64,000 nt of DNA. Source: Spongilla lacustris (Eukaryota; Porifera; Demospongiae; Spongillida; Spongillidae). A model generated the notes under the pieces. It saw only the letters and a list, made by a program, of their open reading frames with translations. It made no database searches and was not told the DNA's origin. The first letter of the stretch is position 1; each line of letters opens with the position of its first letter. Positions 11,735 through 24,300 of the stretch are shown piece after piece. The position numbers and the translations under genes are program-made. Where the stretch lies: positions 7,053,967 through 7,117,966 of the forward strand of contig OX442423.1 of NCBI GenBank assembly GCA_949361645.1, read 5' to 3'.

Positions 11735-12345
11735 GACCATCCTGGTGACCGTCCTCTGAGCAGCAGGGGATTTTCCTCTGGGCAGCAGAGGATCATCCTC
11801 TGAGCAGCAGGGGACCATCCTCTGAGTAGCAGGGGATCATCCTCGGAGCAGCAGGGGATCATCCTCTGAGCAGCAGGGGACCATCCTCTGATCAGCAGGG
11901 GACCGTCCTCTGAGCAGCATGGGACTGTCCTCTGAGCGGCAGGGGATCATCCTCTGAGCAGCAGGAGATCATCCTCTGAGCAGCAGGGGATCATCCTCTG
12001 AGCAGCAGAGGATCATCCTCTGGGCAGCATGGGACCATCCTCTGATCAGCAGGGGACCATCCTCTGAGCAGCATGGGACTGTCCTCTGAGCAGCAGGGGA
12101 TCATCCTCTGAGCAACAGGGGATCATCCTCTGGGCAGCATGGGACCATCCTCTGAGCAGCAGGGGACCATCCTCTGAGCAGCAGGAGATCATCCTCTGAT
12201 CAGCAGGGAACCATCCTCTGAGCAGCAGGGGATCATCCTCTGGGCAGCATGGGACCATCCTCTGGGCAGCATGGGACCATCCTCTGGGCAGCATGGGACC
12301 ATCAGTGAGCAGCAGAGGACTATCCGTCCTCTGAGCAGCATGGAC
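11735..12345. repeat. 22-bp minisatellite, about 27 copies
   Basis: Units of the type GGACCATCCTCTGAGCAGCA(GG), varying GAC/GAT and GAGCAG/GGGCAG/GATCAG. The proline/arginine/cysteine-rich open frames across it on the minus strand are repeat artefacts. Confidence 0.95.
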
Positions 12346-12597
12346 GGTTCACAGCATCATATGCTGCTATCCACTCCCGGAGGCATTTGGAGCACACCAG
12401 TGCACCACACAGCAGTTCCAGTGGCTGTGAGAGGGTGTTGGAGCACAGTGCACACTTCAGCTCCTTTAGCATTGATAGGTTGTTAGCTCTTGCCAAAGGT
12501 GGGCTAGGCTCACTATGGAGAACTAGAGGAGGGGCAATCTTCTCAAGATGACCTCTTATGATGTCATATGTTTACTTGTTTTGCCACTCAAATAGCA

Positions 12598-12807
12598 TCA
12601 CTGCACATTTGTGATGCACTCACTTTGTGATGGCACAGATGGTTCTCTACATACCCAGCTTACATTGCATGAAGAACATCTCAGGGTTACATCATCCCCA
12701 GATGTGTCAATGTCAAAAGCTATTTTCAGCTCAGCTGAGAATGCTATGCACTCAGAGCTGGTTCTTTTCTTTGCCCTGTACTTCGTTAGCCTCTGCCCAC
12801 ACACTCT
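12598..12807 (-). CDS. possible terminal exon of an unknown Cys-containing protein
   Basis: A minus-strand open stretch reads VCGQRLTKYRAKKRTSSECI, then AELKIAFDIDTSGDDVTLRC, CSSCNVSWVCREPS and a TGA stop. It is preceded by a plausible 3' splice site (TTGCAG/AGTG near 12807). Paired cysteines suggest a small zinc-binding segment. I do not recognise the family. It could be a remnant of a repeat-encoded zinc-finger protein. Confidence 0.25.
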   Translation of the reverse strand, partial: RVCGQRLTKYRAKKRTSSECIAFSAELKIAFDIDTSGDDVTLRCSSCNVSWVCREPSVPSQSECITNVQ

Positions 12808-13280
12808 GCAATGTATGGAAATTGTAATCCATACCTATAATGTATAGGGCAAAACCACAACGTACGTCGATTATTCATGCAATACGCTCAGCTTGTTCGT
12901 GGTGACAGAAAATGCGTTGCCACTTCAGGTTAGTAAATTCTGGTAGCCACATGCCTCCTGAGCATCGCTGTAGTACTTATACCTTCCAGTTCAGTCACCA
13001 AAGGCTACGTCGTCGCATTTAGTAACGCCCTCCTTCTAAATACGTATCGCGTGACCTTGCTAAACGGTATGCGCATGCTATCTATGTGGAATTTCAATTG
13101 TGCGCATTGACTGGACATGACAGGAAAAGGAATGCAGTGTTTGAGTTCGTTTTCAGTGTTTGATTTGCTAGTTCTGGTGAGTTATGGTTTGCTTTTAAAC
13201 ATCAGATGTCTATAATGAGCCATCAGTTAAGAAATATATGGTAATACCGTAAATGATCTAATTGTTGACTTAGTTTCCAG

Positions 13281-13431
13281 CCGCATACAACCGTGCAGCC
13301 TTTGCCAGACTAGCGCGAATCACGAATAATGACGAATTGCTCATCAATGAGAATGCAAAGTACCTTGAAGACTCAGACCTGCTAAAATTTAGGTGTGATG
13401 CTGGGGACACTGTTTTGGCTGAGCGTTCATA
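13281..13431 (+). CDS. possible isolated last exon
   Basis: After a plausible acceptor (GTTTCCAG near 13280), one frame stays open for about 50 codons (AYNRAAFARLARITNNDELL, then NENAKYLEDSDLLKFRC) to a TAG next to a MITE end. Composition looks protein-like, but no domain or partner exon is identified. Confidence 0.2.
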
Positions 13432-13705
13432 GGCGGCCAGAGGGAGGGGGGGGGGGGGGGGGGAGGGCGCCCAGGGGGCCTTAGCCCCCCCCCCCCCCCC
13501 CCCCCCCCCCCCAGGCTATGGCGCCCCCTTCCCCCCACCTCCAATCCCTAATCCACAAAATGCGGAGCATATTTAGCTTCTAGCGCTCGCTCGCATGCAT
13601 TATTAGCAAAATCCAGAGTACGAAGTATCGTAGCCACGCCCCTTTTGGCGCCCCTCGTGTGTTTGGCCCCTCCCCTCGATAGATGCTGGGCCGCCTCTGG
13701 CCGTT
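13432..13705. mobile_element. MITE with CGGCCAGAGG termini and poly-G/poly-C tracts
   Basis: Begins GGCGGCCAGAGGGAGGGGGG and ends GGGCCGCCTCTGGCCG, so the 10-bp core CGGCCAGAGG is inverted at the two ends. G20 and C28 homopolymer runs lie inside. A second C-run element end follows at 13790-13840. Confidence 0.5.
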
Positions 13706-14058
13706 TAAGCAAATGGACTAAAATTCCAACTAGGTGTGAAAAAAAGTATCGAAGCCAGGAATTCAATGCTCAAAATTTTTTCCGGGGGCAGAGCGCCCGG
13801 ACCCCCCTTCTAGCCCCCCCCCCCCCCCCCCCCCCCCCTTTCATTATTCATGGTCCGCCCTTGCAACCCGGCTCGGTCAACAGGTTAGCTGTGAAATCCC
13901 TCAGATCATTGTGGCGCACAGATGGAAAACCACCGCGCTGTAGGGCAGGTGAGTGCATGATTACTGTTGAAAGAGCTGCCACGGTAAATGTTGTCTACTT
14001 GGGTTGTTGCAGAGGGCCTGTTTGACAGTACCAGCACCTACATGGTTTCTGTGCATGC

Positions 14059-14087
14059 CCAGACGTATAAATGGTTTATACGTCTGG
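14059..14087. repeat. perfect 13-bp-arm hairpin
   Basis: CCAGACGTATAAA, loop TGG, TTTATACGTCTGG. No poly-U follows and no gene is adjacent. Confidence 0.85.
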
Positions 14088-14089
14088 CG

Positions 14090-16660
14090 AAAATGGGTCG
14101 AATTCCGTAGCACAGCGACAGAATTTTGTCGCTACCAATCAGATGCAGGCAGTCATGTGACACTCCCACAATCATGTGATATTATATTGGGCATAAATGG
14201 TGTTATAATCACATTCCTAACAACTAATAACTTCAATCTCTGACGCGGCTTGGGTTTGTACCTGACCGTATTGAAACAGGCATGTCGAGAGCTGTTTTAA
14301 AGCTTGGATACCCAGCGCTGCGCCATCACTAGTTCAGCGCCGTTGTAGCTTATACTAGTAAGTGCCTGAAAAGCAGCATGCCGATCGTGGAAACGGAGTT
14401 CGGAGTACCAACGTAATTACTTACATCATTTACATGTACTACTTCGAACACAGCGCGATTCTTTTGGCTGGTTGATTTTTGGTTCTATTTGGAAGCCACT
14501 GTTTCACCCCCTATACCTACATAAAGGCAGCTGTAGGGTCTAGGCTGAGCTAGCCTATGCGCAGCCATTTTGGCGCGTGACTTGGTTTGTTAATTGCATT
14601 CCAATGTGCCATGAAATTCGACTCGCGGGTTTGCTCAAATCCACGCTTTGCGCGTAACATATCGATGGGTAACGAATAATGAGTACATCCACATTACTTT
14701 ATATCAAATAACATGCGTTTGCAACAAATAAAAAAAGGCCTAAGGTGTACAAATACAATTGTTCTCTACTGATGAGACATTGAGCACAATGGTTCAGTAA
14801 TCAGAACTCTTGAAAATGTGGTCAGGTTCATTACATCTTGATAAGCAGTTCTTCATGTCTCCCTTTGTACAGTTGCTTGGCAAGCCTCCAATAATGCTAC
14901 CAAATATGAAATACATTTCCCCTGAGATATCACTTTTTCCTCACCATCACCAGTATCTGCAGAAATATACATGTATAGAGAGAAATTATTACATCAAGAT
15001 TTTAATTGGCCTTGCATGTATAAATTACTTAATTTCTTGCCAATCAGCCCGAGACTAATTTCCATTGATTAACTATTCTTTCCTCAAGTCCTTGACTTTG
15101 AGGATGCTGGTCTGCCATCAAGAATGGTCGAGTCACCAGGCCAGTTCTTTACAAAAACAGCAATTAAAGTGCTCCCATTGTAATATTTTGCATGGGTAAA
15201 ATAAAAATTAACTGATTTGGTGCAAGGTTCCAGCTAGGCCACCTCCTTGCCCCTCTCTTCTGATTGGCTCTGAAGAGCAGGATTGGTTACATGCACGAGT
15301 AAGGGTTTTTTTTTTTTTTTTCTTTTTTTTTGTAACATATGTAATACATGACCTCGTTGTTGACACTGTCATAAAAAAATCTTCCACACACACCAATTAA
15401 CGAACACGGCTAGCACGGTGGTGTTATTAGAATCCTGAACAGATTTTTTTTTTAATGACGAAAAATACTTGTCACATGTTTCTAATGCTGGCTGGTGAAT
15501 AAAGCACATCACAGAGTCAGCGTACAAGTGCAACTTCACCCGGTCGGTACTAGTCCCATTTATAAGCGCAACTACCCAACAAAAATTAGCTCACTGATTT
15601 CCTTTTTGACAAATACGGCTGTACTTCAGTTTACCTTCAAATTATGTATCGTGATAAGCTGGCGCCCATAAGTGCGATATACATCACTCACTACCGTGAT
15701 TAGCGGGCGCCCATAAGCTGGATTCAAGCGAAGCCACTGGGCCGTTTACAACCATCACAAGAAAGTGTTCTATCAATCGATCCGCTCTTAATAATGCCTA
15801 CCGCACAATTAACTTACCGTCTTGAAAAGCCTGGAGACCCAGACTGGACAGACCGACAGGTTATCTCAACTTATCTGTGTGTACGCTCAACGGCTCTGCC
15901 AGGCTCTGGCGTAGTCGATCCAACTTTTGTGCCTTCGTTATAGTTGCACATTGTTAAAAAAAATGTAAGGGCAATCTCGAGTTTGCGCAAACAAACCATG
16001 GATCCAGGGTTTGCGCAGGACAATCCCGGGCTTTGCGCGTAACATAGCTGTGGTGTACGTGGTATGTAGCTGACAATCATAACTCCAGACTTCAAAGTTT
16101 TGTGCTCTGCTTGGTTGGCCACTCTTACAGCCTCCTGCAGTAAAACGTTTCAGGGCAAGACAAGGAACTTACCATCAGTTCTTTCCCATCAGAATGGAAA
16201 AGGCCTGAAGGCTCCAAGTGAATAGGAGTCATTGCTCTGTTGACTTTGCCACTGACAGAGTCACGCCAATAATGGCGCCTTTCAATTATTGCATTGGCAA
16301 CTAACGCCATGAACAGCTAAGTCTGTCTCTTAATTCAAGACCATTGCTGGATACTTCAACCAAACCATTTCTTCCATGTCACATATGCATGTAAGGTTTA
16401 CCTTCCACCTTGTGGTAAATGAAGCTACTTGTGCCTACACTGCTCTGTACTTAAGTGTTGGCTGGTACTGCCAAACATTATACATCATATGCCAACTCAT
16501 TGTAGTTCTTTCCCAAACATGTTTCCACTTCTGACACTATGTTTCTAGTACATTGATCACATATACACTATATATACATGAACATCTAGTAAATGAATCT
16601 GCAGATAGTTAATTATAAACCATCACTCTAGCATCTAAGGCTACTACATGGTTCATAATT
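14090..16660. other. no supported gene; simple repeats
   Basis: Holds a poly-T run (15306-15331) and a twice-used motif CTTTGCGCGTAACATA (near 14645 and 16032). Open frames here are short and motif-free. Confidence 0.4.
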
Positions 16661-16664
16661 CCTT

Positions 16665-16945
16665 GACAGTTCTATTTGTCAGAATGTTCATACATATACA
16701 AGCAGTAGTAAATAATATGTATTTCCGTGTTTATAGTACTTTTGGTGTGCGGTTTAACTTACTACTCATACATGGAGCCTTTAATTTTGAAGGCTTCTGG
16801 GTTTCCTTTAGAGCCTGGGCATGCATGATTTCTAGGTTAGCTTTGGTATGCATCATACTGCTGATATTAGTGAATTGGTACAGGTATACCATGTTTTTAT
16901 TATTGTTGTTGTTATTTTGAACTTGTTGCATCACATGATATCTTA
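16665..16945. repeat. inverted repeat, left arm (fold-back)
   Basis: Inverse complement of about 17285-17550, roughly 85-90 percent by eye, e.g. CATACATGGAGCCTTTAATT here and AATTAAAGGCTCCATGTATG at about 17417. Confidence 0.8.
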
Positions 16946-17014
16946 ATAAAGTACATACATTATTACCTCATCAGTAAAAATTTCAATTCTGATGAATAGA
17001 ATTGTTGAGGATAT

Positions 17015-17125
17015 ATGCCCCATGTGATAGCCTTAAATGTGTAGCATACATAAAGAGATCTTGGTTAAATATACTTAATAGCAAGGCTTAGAAATGATTC
17101 AGTACCTGTGCAATATCAACTTGAT
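17015..17125. repeat. direct repeat partner of 17550-17690
   Basis: GTGTAGCATACATAAAGAGA and AGAAATGATTCAGTACCTG recur at 17568 and 17655 in the same orientation, with a left-out or inserted middle. Confidence 0.7.
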
Positions 17126-17284
17126 TTTATTTTATTTTTGGATAATTATGCATGGTCATGTACACGTACAATTAGTCATAAAGTCATAGGTACAACTGAA
17201 CTTTTTTCTAGATCTGTGTTCTACAAAATGAAGAATCAGTTGAAATCTTCATGAGGCAATAATATATGTAGTTTATTACGATTT

Positions 17285-17550
17285 CATGCAATGCAGCAAG
17301 TTCAAAATAACAAACAACAAACCATTGTACCAATTCAGCAATATCAGTATCATGTACACTAAAGCTAACCTAGAAATCATGCCCAGGCTCTAAAGGAAGC
17401 CCAGAAGCCTTCACAATTAAAGGCTCCATGTATGAGTAGTCAATTAAACCACACACCGAAAGTACTACAAACACGGAAACACATATTATTTACTACTGCT
17501 TGTATATGTATGAACATTCTGACAAATAGAAATGTCAACGAATTATGACC
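17285..17550. repeat. inverted repeat, right arm (fold-back)
   Basis: Pairs with 16665-16945 across a spacer of about 340 bp. The direct repeat at 17015-17125/17550-17690 overlaps the same block, indicating a compound repeat. Confidence 0.8.
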
Positions 17551-17699
17551 GTGTGGTAGCCTTAGGTGTGTAGCATACTAAAGAGATCTATTTGCTGCAT
17601 CCACATACCCATACAAGGTGTAGAACAATTAGAATGCATAACAGCAAAAGACTTAGAAATCATTCAGTACCTGCACAAAGTTTATCATGTGGTCGTGTC

Positions 17700-19745
17700 C
17701 ATGTACAAAACGTAGCAAGCTAAAGTGTGGTTAGATACGATGTACCATTTGTACGCGTTAGGTTTATCAGTCGTGCACACGTCATATATAAGCGTCGCCG
17801 TATAAATGTCATGCGTTAATTTTGCCGTCGCGTCCCCCGCTACTTACTGTCAAAGAGGGCTGAAAGCTTCTTTTGGCTATATTGGTCGAACCCTCTAGGT
17901 TGGTGTGGTTTCTCAGGAATACAACTTGCAATCACTGAACTTGAAGCCATTTTCTTATAAAACAGAACACCATTTTCTTATGAAACACAACACTGAACTT
18001 GAAACCATTTTCTTATGAAACACAAATCACTTGGGTGCATGCAGTGGCAATTGTAAGCTAGCGGCGGCGATCTAACTGATATAGATATCATGAATAACTA
18101 ATCATCGGTACAAGAAGTCCGCTGTATGAAGGGTCTTCCCAGCAGATAAACTCTAAATGCCTGCATGGGTGGCCAATTTAATGGTCAGACGCTCCTAGCT
18201 CAATGGCGAGTAATTTCCTGCTGTAGTAGGCCACTGGGTGATCGGTCCCTTCCTCATCCAGCTGACTCAGCCCTGCACCTATACACCCACATCTGAGGCG
18301 TCAGTTTCAGGGGCGGCGGAAGCTGATTAGTATTTGTCCCGCAGGCTAGCGCTACGGGGGCGCGGATCTTGGAGTTTGCGTGCGGCCGGAAGGGGGGCAC
18401 CCTCCCGCCCAGCTAGGGGGTATGGGGGAGCGCGAGCTGTAAGCTCCCCCATCGGGGCCTGGGGCTGAGCCCTAGAAGCCAACGCTTTTTGCGTTGAAAA
18501 AACTCCGAAAACTATGCAAAAAAGCGACGGTCAGGAGGCCTTTAAAAAAGTATCTAGCTAGGGTGCATGTGGTCTAAAGTAGTGATACCTGTAAGTACAG
18601 ATGTGTATACTCCTAGCTAGCTGGTGTATATAGACTATTTGTATATGCCATGCTGCTGACCAAAACAGGCAAGCATGCCTTCTTCTGACATGTGTTCCGT
18701 TCCGACATGCGTGTACATGTACACTCAACTGATATAGGCCTACCCACCACAAGAATATCTTTAAGTAGATTAAGAGTATCTTTTAAAGTAGGAAATGCCA
18801 AAACCATGCAGTGCATGACTGATACCTGCAATAGTGTAAGTGCACAGATATGTACTCATGCTGGGGTATATAGCCTCGTTCACGTTTGTATGCCGGCATG
18901 CTGCTGTCCACCATTAACATTATTGATAGCTTAATATAGCCGTATTTAGACTCGATCAATACTATAAGACCGTCTGCCGGCAACCAGGAAGGGGTGTGTC
19001 GGCATATGTGTGTACTGCTGGCGAATAGCATGCCGTCCACCTTAAAATACTCAATATAGCCATGCCATAAATAGTATACTATCTAAGTTGATCGATGGAC
19101 GTCGTACCGTTACGTAATTTCCAACAATTTGGCTTGCCAGGCCGGCCGGCCGACTTCAGTTCGGACACATAGTCGGCCTACGGCAGCCCTGGTCTACCCC
19201 CGTCTACCACTTCCGCACAGGTCAATCAATATGCATGCCCTGGATCTGAGGCTGCGTCTGGAGAGGGCATGCCTACCAACGCGTTTGAGAAAGAATGCAT
19301 GGGACTGCAAGTCTGCTACATCAACCGTGATATACATATGCATGTAAATATACGACTATAATTATTGACAGACCTGTTCCCGAGGGAGGGGAATATACTG
19401 AATTATTGCGCATGCATGCATGCGTACAGAATATGTGTGCATGCCTGTACAGTGCATGCATTTACTCAGGCTGCACGAACTTCTTGACATTAAAGCTGGC
19501 CTTTACAATCATAATATTATTATTATTATTATTTACATAGACTTCTGGCCTTTACAATCATAATGCATAGACTTCTATGCACGATCATTGCCCTAATTTG
19601 TTAACTTTAAGAATCACTAATTGAAGTAAAAGCCCGGCCGTTAATTATGATGATGCATTGATTCAAAATTAACAAGCATTGCATGCGTGCAAGATACGCG
19701 GAGTAAAATGAACTACAAACAGCACCAATAAGTCCTAACAGTAGA
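17700..19745. other. no supported gene; local short tandem repeats
   Basis: Contains three copies of CCATTTTCTTATRAAACA at 17945-18025, a GC-rich element-like patch at 18310-18480 (GGCGGCGGAAG, AGCTCCCCCATC), and GCATGC-rich sequence near 19405-19450. No coding signal was recognised. Confidence 0.4.
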
Positions 19746-19749
19746 AGAC

Positions 19750-20124
19750 TTAATCCTTAGCAGCAGGCAGCACTCTTGGTACCGGTGCAGAAAGAAGGCG
19801 TTCATCACAGCCCTGTGATTTTGCACACAGTGTAACATGGATATAAAATAACCCAGACGATGTATAAGTATGGGAGACTTCTTTCGGTGAAGCGGGTTTC
19901 GCTGGAAGAGATTGAATGTTGCCGTCTCCCCAATTAATCACGTATCTGCATGCACGAAAATTTAGTACCAACATAATATAGAACGGCTTTTGTCTCTGCA
20001 AATACACCGGCTTACTGGAATTCATCACTCGAGTTACAGTCTCCAGTATCACCCAACAAATGAAGTTTCACCATAAGGTTGCCAGCCAAGGACACGCGGC
20101 TGGTGACAATACTCGGAATGCATA
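19750..20124 (-). CDS. two 3' exons of a PKD-like extracellular protein
   Basis: Minus strand. Exon 20016-20124 follows an acceptor (TTTGTTAG) and ends at a GTAAGC donor; intron 19946-20015 is 70 bp and ends GCATGCAG; last exon 19750-19945 ends in TAA. The phases agree across the join (CA|A), giving SSDEFQYVINWGDGNIQSL, then KEVSHTYTSSGLFYIHVTLC. The WGDG...HTY...G.Y.V pattern is that of a PKD-type beta-sandwich, usually found in secreted or cell-surface proteins. The exon upstream supplies SRVSLAGNLMVKLHLLGDTG. The start and earlier exons were not found (upstream of 20124, before the BEL element). Product name is uncertain. Confidence 0.5.
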
Positions 20125-20129
20125 CTAAC

Positions 20130-21188
20130 AAAAGAGAGTGTATACTTTCAGATAAAGTGGGCGTCTAGGACCCCGAAGGAGCTTTTATACAGAGCCTTTA
20201 CTTTGAATTAGCTTTTTGCTAACGTGTTTGAGGGAAATGGGTAGTAGATATTGATGTTGTGGCCCAGTAATGTGTGAGCACACGTGGAGATAGTCAGATA
20301 GACGCGGTTGTGGGCATTTAGAACACCCCCGTACATAACCATACAGAGGGAACTGGCTATATCATGTTGTTGAATGCAGAGGGGAGCTACATTCAGTCAT
20401 AACAAACCTCGAAACACAGAATACCCACGCTGCAACACGGAGTGAATCTGTTTGCACGTGACGCTATACTGATTTCCTATCTCTGTTACATCAACTTACA
20501 TGTACATAGTTTTGTATGATTGCAGCTTTCTATTTGCATGATCCACGCCTTTTTACGGATTAATATTGGGTTTACGTCAACGACCCTTTTACACTTAGAG
20601 ATGAGGATTTTGATAGCACATCCAGCGGAGGCAACCACAACAAGAACTTGAAGGATATGAATCAAATCTTTGCTGAAAGGTCAATTAAATTGATTACACG
20701 CAAGAGCTAGGATTGGAAACCGCATAGAGTTCCTCCTCCTCTCCCTCGCCCCCACCCCAACATAAAAAGTACAATAGTCATTGGTGGAGCAGCAGTGCAG
20801 CACACAGCAATGGTTATGTAAGTGTAGCGCACACCCAGAACACTATGGCCCCACATACATGTAAGTGAACTGCATGGGGTGTATAGAATACGAAGCGAGA
20901 AGGGTACATTTTACTGTATTTAGTACCACACCGCCACATACTATTCTCCTCTCGAAGTGGGGCGTGAAAGTTCACGAAACTTGAATTATTGATGCGCTGC
21001 AAAAAAAAAAAAAAAAAAAAAAGCCAATTCTAGATAAGTGTTTTTTCTTTTCGAGGCTGAGGCCACCCGTGACAAGGAAGCGTCTGTTCACAACTGAGTC
21101 ACCTTGTTCGTGTGATCTTTCCAGAAGGTTATGTACGTAGTACCTAGCCGTAATAGGATGTTTGGATAGTACATTCCATTACAGGCTG
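20130..21188. other. intergenic, poly-A run
   Basis: No supported gene. A22 tract at 21001-21022 just before the retrotransposon. Confidence 0.4.
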
Positions 21189-21193
21189 TAAAC

Positions 21194-21348
21194 TGTACGG
21201 AACATTGATGACGTTAAGTAATTTTGCTCACGTGATCTGTTATTGTATTTGATTATTAATTATACATTGTGGGAAAGGAATCGTGAGGCACGCGCGCTCT
21301 CGTAGAACGTCGCTCTGAGGGACCGGCAGATTTGTTTGATTTCGTACA
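21194..21348 (+). repeat. 5' LTR of BEL/Pao element
   Basis: 155 bp, TGTACGGAAC...TTTCGTACA, base-for-base equal to 27251-27405 by reading. It would contain the promoter, but no TATA box is assigned. Confidence 0.97.
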
Positions 21349-21366
21349 TGGTCCTTCGAGCCGGGA
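21349..21366 (+). promoter_or_regulatory. primer-binding site, tRNA-Tyr type
   Basis: TGGTCCTTCGAGCCGGGA directly abuts the 5' LTR. Its complement is a tRNA 3' end with acceptor strand TCGAAGG, discriminator A and CCA, which is that of animal tRNA-Tyr (starts CCTTCGA). 17-18 bases are complementary. Confidence 0.8.
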
Positions 21367-21384
21367 CTTCAGGGTCGAGCGGAA

Positions 21385-24300
21385 ATGGAGGAGCAGCTCT
21401 CGCGAAAACGACGAGTGCGTGCAGGCCACAGAGCGTCGGTAAGTCGCATTATTTCCCAAGTGTATGAAAATATGGAGGGTTCCGACGACCCGGAACGCAA
21501 ACTATCCAAGGCAAGGCAACAAGACAACGCGCTAAAGGAGAAATTACAAGTACTCCGTACGTTGGACAGTGAAATTCTGGAACTGACTGTTGCAGATGAC
21601 GACGTAGTGGAGGAGATTCAAAAGGCTGACGAATATGCAGAAAGGTTACAGCTGGCGTTGATAGACCTTGAAAGAGTGCTGAAAGAGTCGAAAAGCCGTC
21701 CTTCGTCTCCGGGTGTGCGTCAACCAGAAAACCGTCCATTGTCTCCGGGTGTGCGTCAACCAGAAAACCGTCCATCGTCTCCGGGTGTGCGTCAACCAGA
21801 AAACCGTCCATCGTCTCCGGGTGGGCGACAATCAGAAAGCCGTCAATCAGGAATGTTCGGACAAGAGCAGGTAATCGCAAATGGAAGTGAACAGACCAGC
21901 CGCTCAGCGATTCGTGGTACTTCTACTAGATCTGAATTTAAAGCTGAACCATGGGCTGAAGTAGCAGGATACTCGCAAGTAAATCGTGAAATGATTGCCT
22001 CTCCAACGAACCTATCTATTGAAGCTTGTGAGTCTCAAAGCAACTATGGACACAACACTCGACCAAGAATCAAATTACCAAAGTTGACACTGAGGAAATT
22101 CAATGGGGAGATAACGAATTGGATAACGTTTTGGGACTCCTATGAATCTACTATCCACCTCAATCCAGAGCTCAGTGCTGTCGACAAGTTTAATTACTTG
22201 ACGTCCCTTGTTGAGAAGACTGCAGCAGAAACCATTGCAGGATTATCCGTGACCTCGTTGAACTATGAAGAGGCAGTGGCTTTGCTGAAGAAAAGATTTG
22301 GAAATCCGCAGCAAATAGTAAACAAGCACATGGATCAACTCCTGAACCTTGAACCTGTCACATCATACAATATCAAGAGTTTGCGAGGGTTATGTGACCA
22401 AGTGGAATCCAATGTGCGAAGTTTGAAGTCTTTAGGGGTTTCATCTTCATCATATGGCTGCTTATTGTCATCCATCATGATGAGCAAGCTCCCACAGGAT
22501 CTCAGGCTTGTTGTCAGTCGCAAGATTAAGGATGACAAGTGGAACTTGGAAGAAGTCATGGAAGTCATTGAGCATGAAATCGATGCCAGAGAAAGAGCAG
22601 GTGTTAGTGCTGGAATTACGCTGCCTTCATCAGGAGCACCCAAGAAGGCATCTAAGGAACTTCACACTGCGGCGGCGCTATTGTCCAGTGAGCTCAGCAC
22701 GGCATGTGTATATTGTGGCCAGTCCCATTCAGCAAATTCATGTCGAATAGTGACCAGTGTTGATACTAGGCGACAGATGCTTATGAAAGCAGGAAGATGC
22801 TTCTTGTGCTTAAAGAAATTCCATAAGAGCAGAGACTGTCGATCTGGTGCCAAATGCTCCACATGCCAGGGCAGACATCACAGTAGCGTATGCAATAAAG
22901 ATCCTTCGATCCCTTGTCAAGTTGCCACTCCTACACCTTTGTCTGTGTCTGGGCGTGAAAATGGTACAAGGGGAGTGCAAGGTGGAATTGATGGTGGTTC
23001 AAGGAATACTCGACCGTCAGTGGTGTCAATGTTTGTAGATGGCCGGACTTCAGTGCTACTCCAAACTGCACGAACTGTAATGCATCACCCTCAAGTACCA
23101 TCACGCTCCGTTCCAGTTAGGATGATTCTTGACACCGGCAGCCAACGGTCCTACCTGGCACTATCAGTGAAGGAAGCTCTGTCTTTGGATTCTCAACGCA
23201 CTGAAAACATGTTAATCAAAACGTTTGGTGCAACAGTTGAATGTCGGCGTTCCTGCGATGTTGTTAGGGTAGCTGTGAGAACAAAGAACAAAAGCCTGCT
23301 GGAGTTACAGTTTTTGACAGTTCCTCTGATTTGTGAGCCTCTATCAGGACAACCAATTTCATATGCAGTCGAGCGTTATCCACACCTGTCAAACCTGGAA
23401 CTGGCGGATCCTGTTCATCACAGTAGTGATAATATGGAGATTAACGTCCTGATAGGATCTGATCAGTATTGGCAAGTGGTGACCGGAAACATCCTGCGTG
23501 GAGTTAGCGGTCCAACTGCTATCGAAACAAGATTTGGATGGGTTTTGTCTGGACCTGCAGAAGGAACCGTCAATGATAGTACTACCATAAATCTTGTTCA
23601 GTCATCTCACGTGCTTCATCTGAATGTGTCTTCCAACCAGTGCAATGATACCAATCTAGACAGCGTATTGAAAAGATTCTGGGATCTTGAGTCTTTGGGT
23701 ATTGTCTCAGACGAGCCTTCTGTGTATGAGAAATTGATGGAAGGAATTATCTTCAACAATACGCGGTATGAGGTGCGTCTACCTTGGAAGGATGAACACA
23801 CAATACTCCCTGACAATTATGAGCTCAGTGAAACAAGATTGCGAGGCCTACTGAGGCGTCTCAAGCAAGATCCACAAGTCCTCAAAGAATATGACACAGT
23901 CATTAGAGAACAAATCAACAATGGCATTGTTGAAATTGTTGAGGAACCCTGGAACAGTGAAATTGGGCGAACTCACTACATCCCACATCATCCCATCATC
24001 CGAAGAGACAAAAGCACAACAAAACTAAGGATTGTGTACGATGCATCTGCTAGATCGGGTGGTCCATTCTTAAATGATTGTTTGTATACAGGTCCAAACT
24101 TTGGGCAAAGTATCCTTGAGATTCTTCTTCGTTTTCGGATACATAGCACTGCATTGATCGGAGACATTGAAAAGGCTTTCCTTATGGTCTCAGTAGCGGC
24201 ACAGGATAGAGACGTACTACGTTTTCTTTGGATACAAGATATCACCAAGGATTTGCCACGAGTAGTTATACTTCGATTCACGCGTGTAATGTTTGGCGTG

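Noticed and set aside
11551..12294. Minus-strand ORFs with repeated SPLLLRG/CCPED blocks
   Set aside because: They are produced by the 22-bp minisatellite in three frames.
19129..19347. 72-codon plus-strand ORF in a GC-rich patch
   Set aside because: No motif, no splice context; composition is explained by GCCGGC/GCATGC repeats.
21449..21880. 143-codon minus-strand ORF opposite the gag region
   Set aside because: It is a shadow of the in-frame 36-bp repeats of the intact gag-pol frame.
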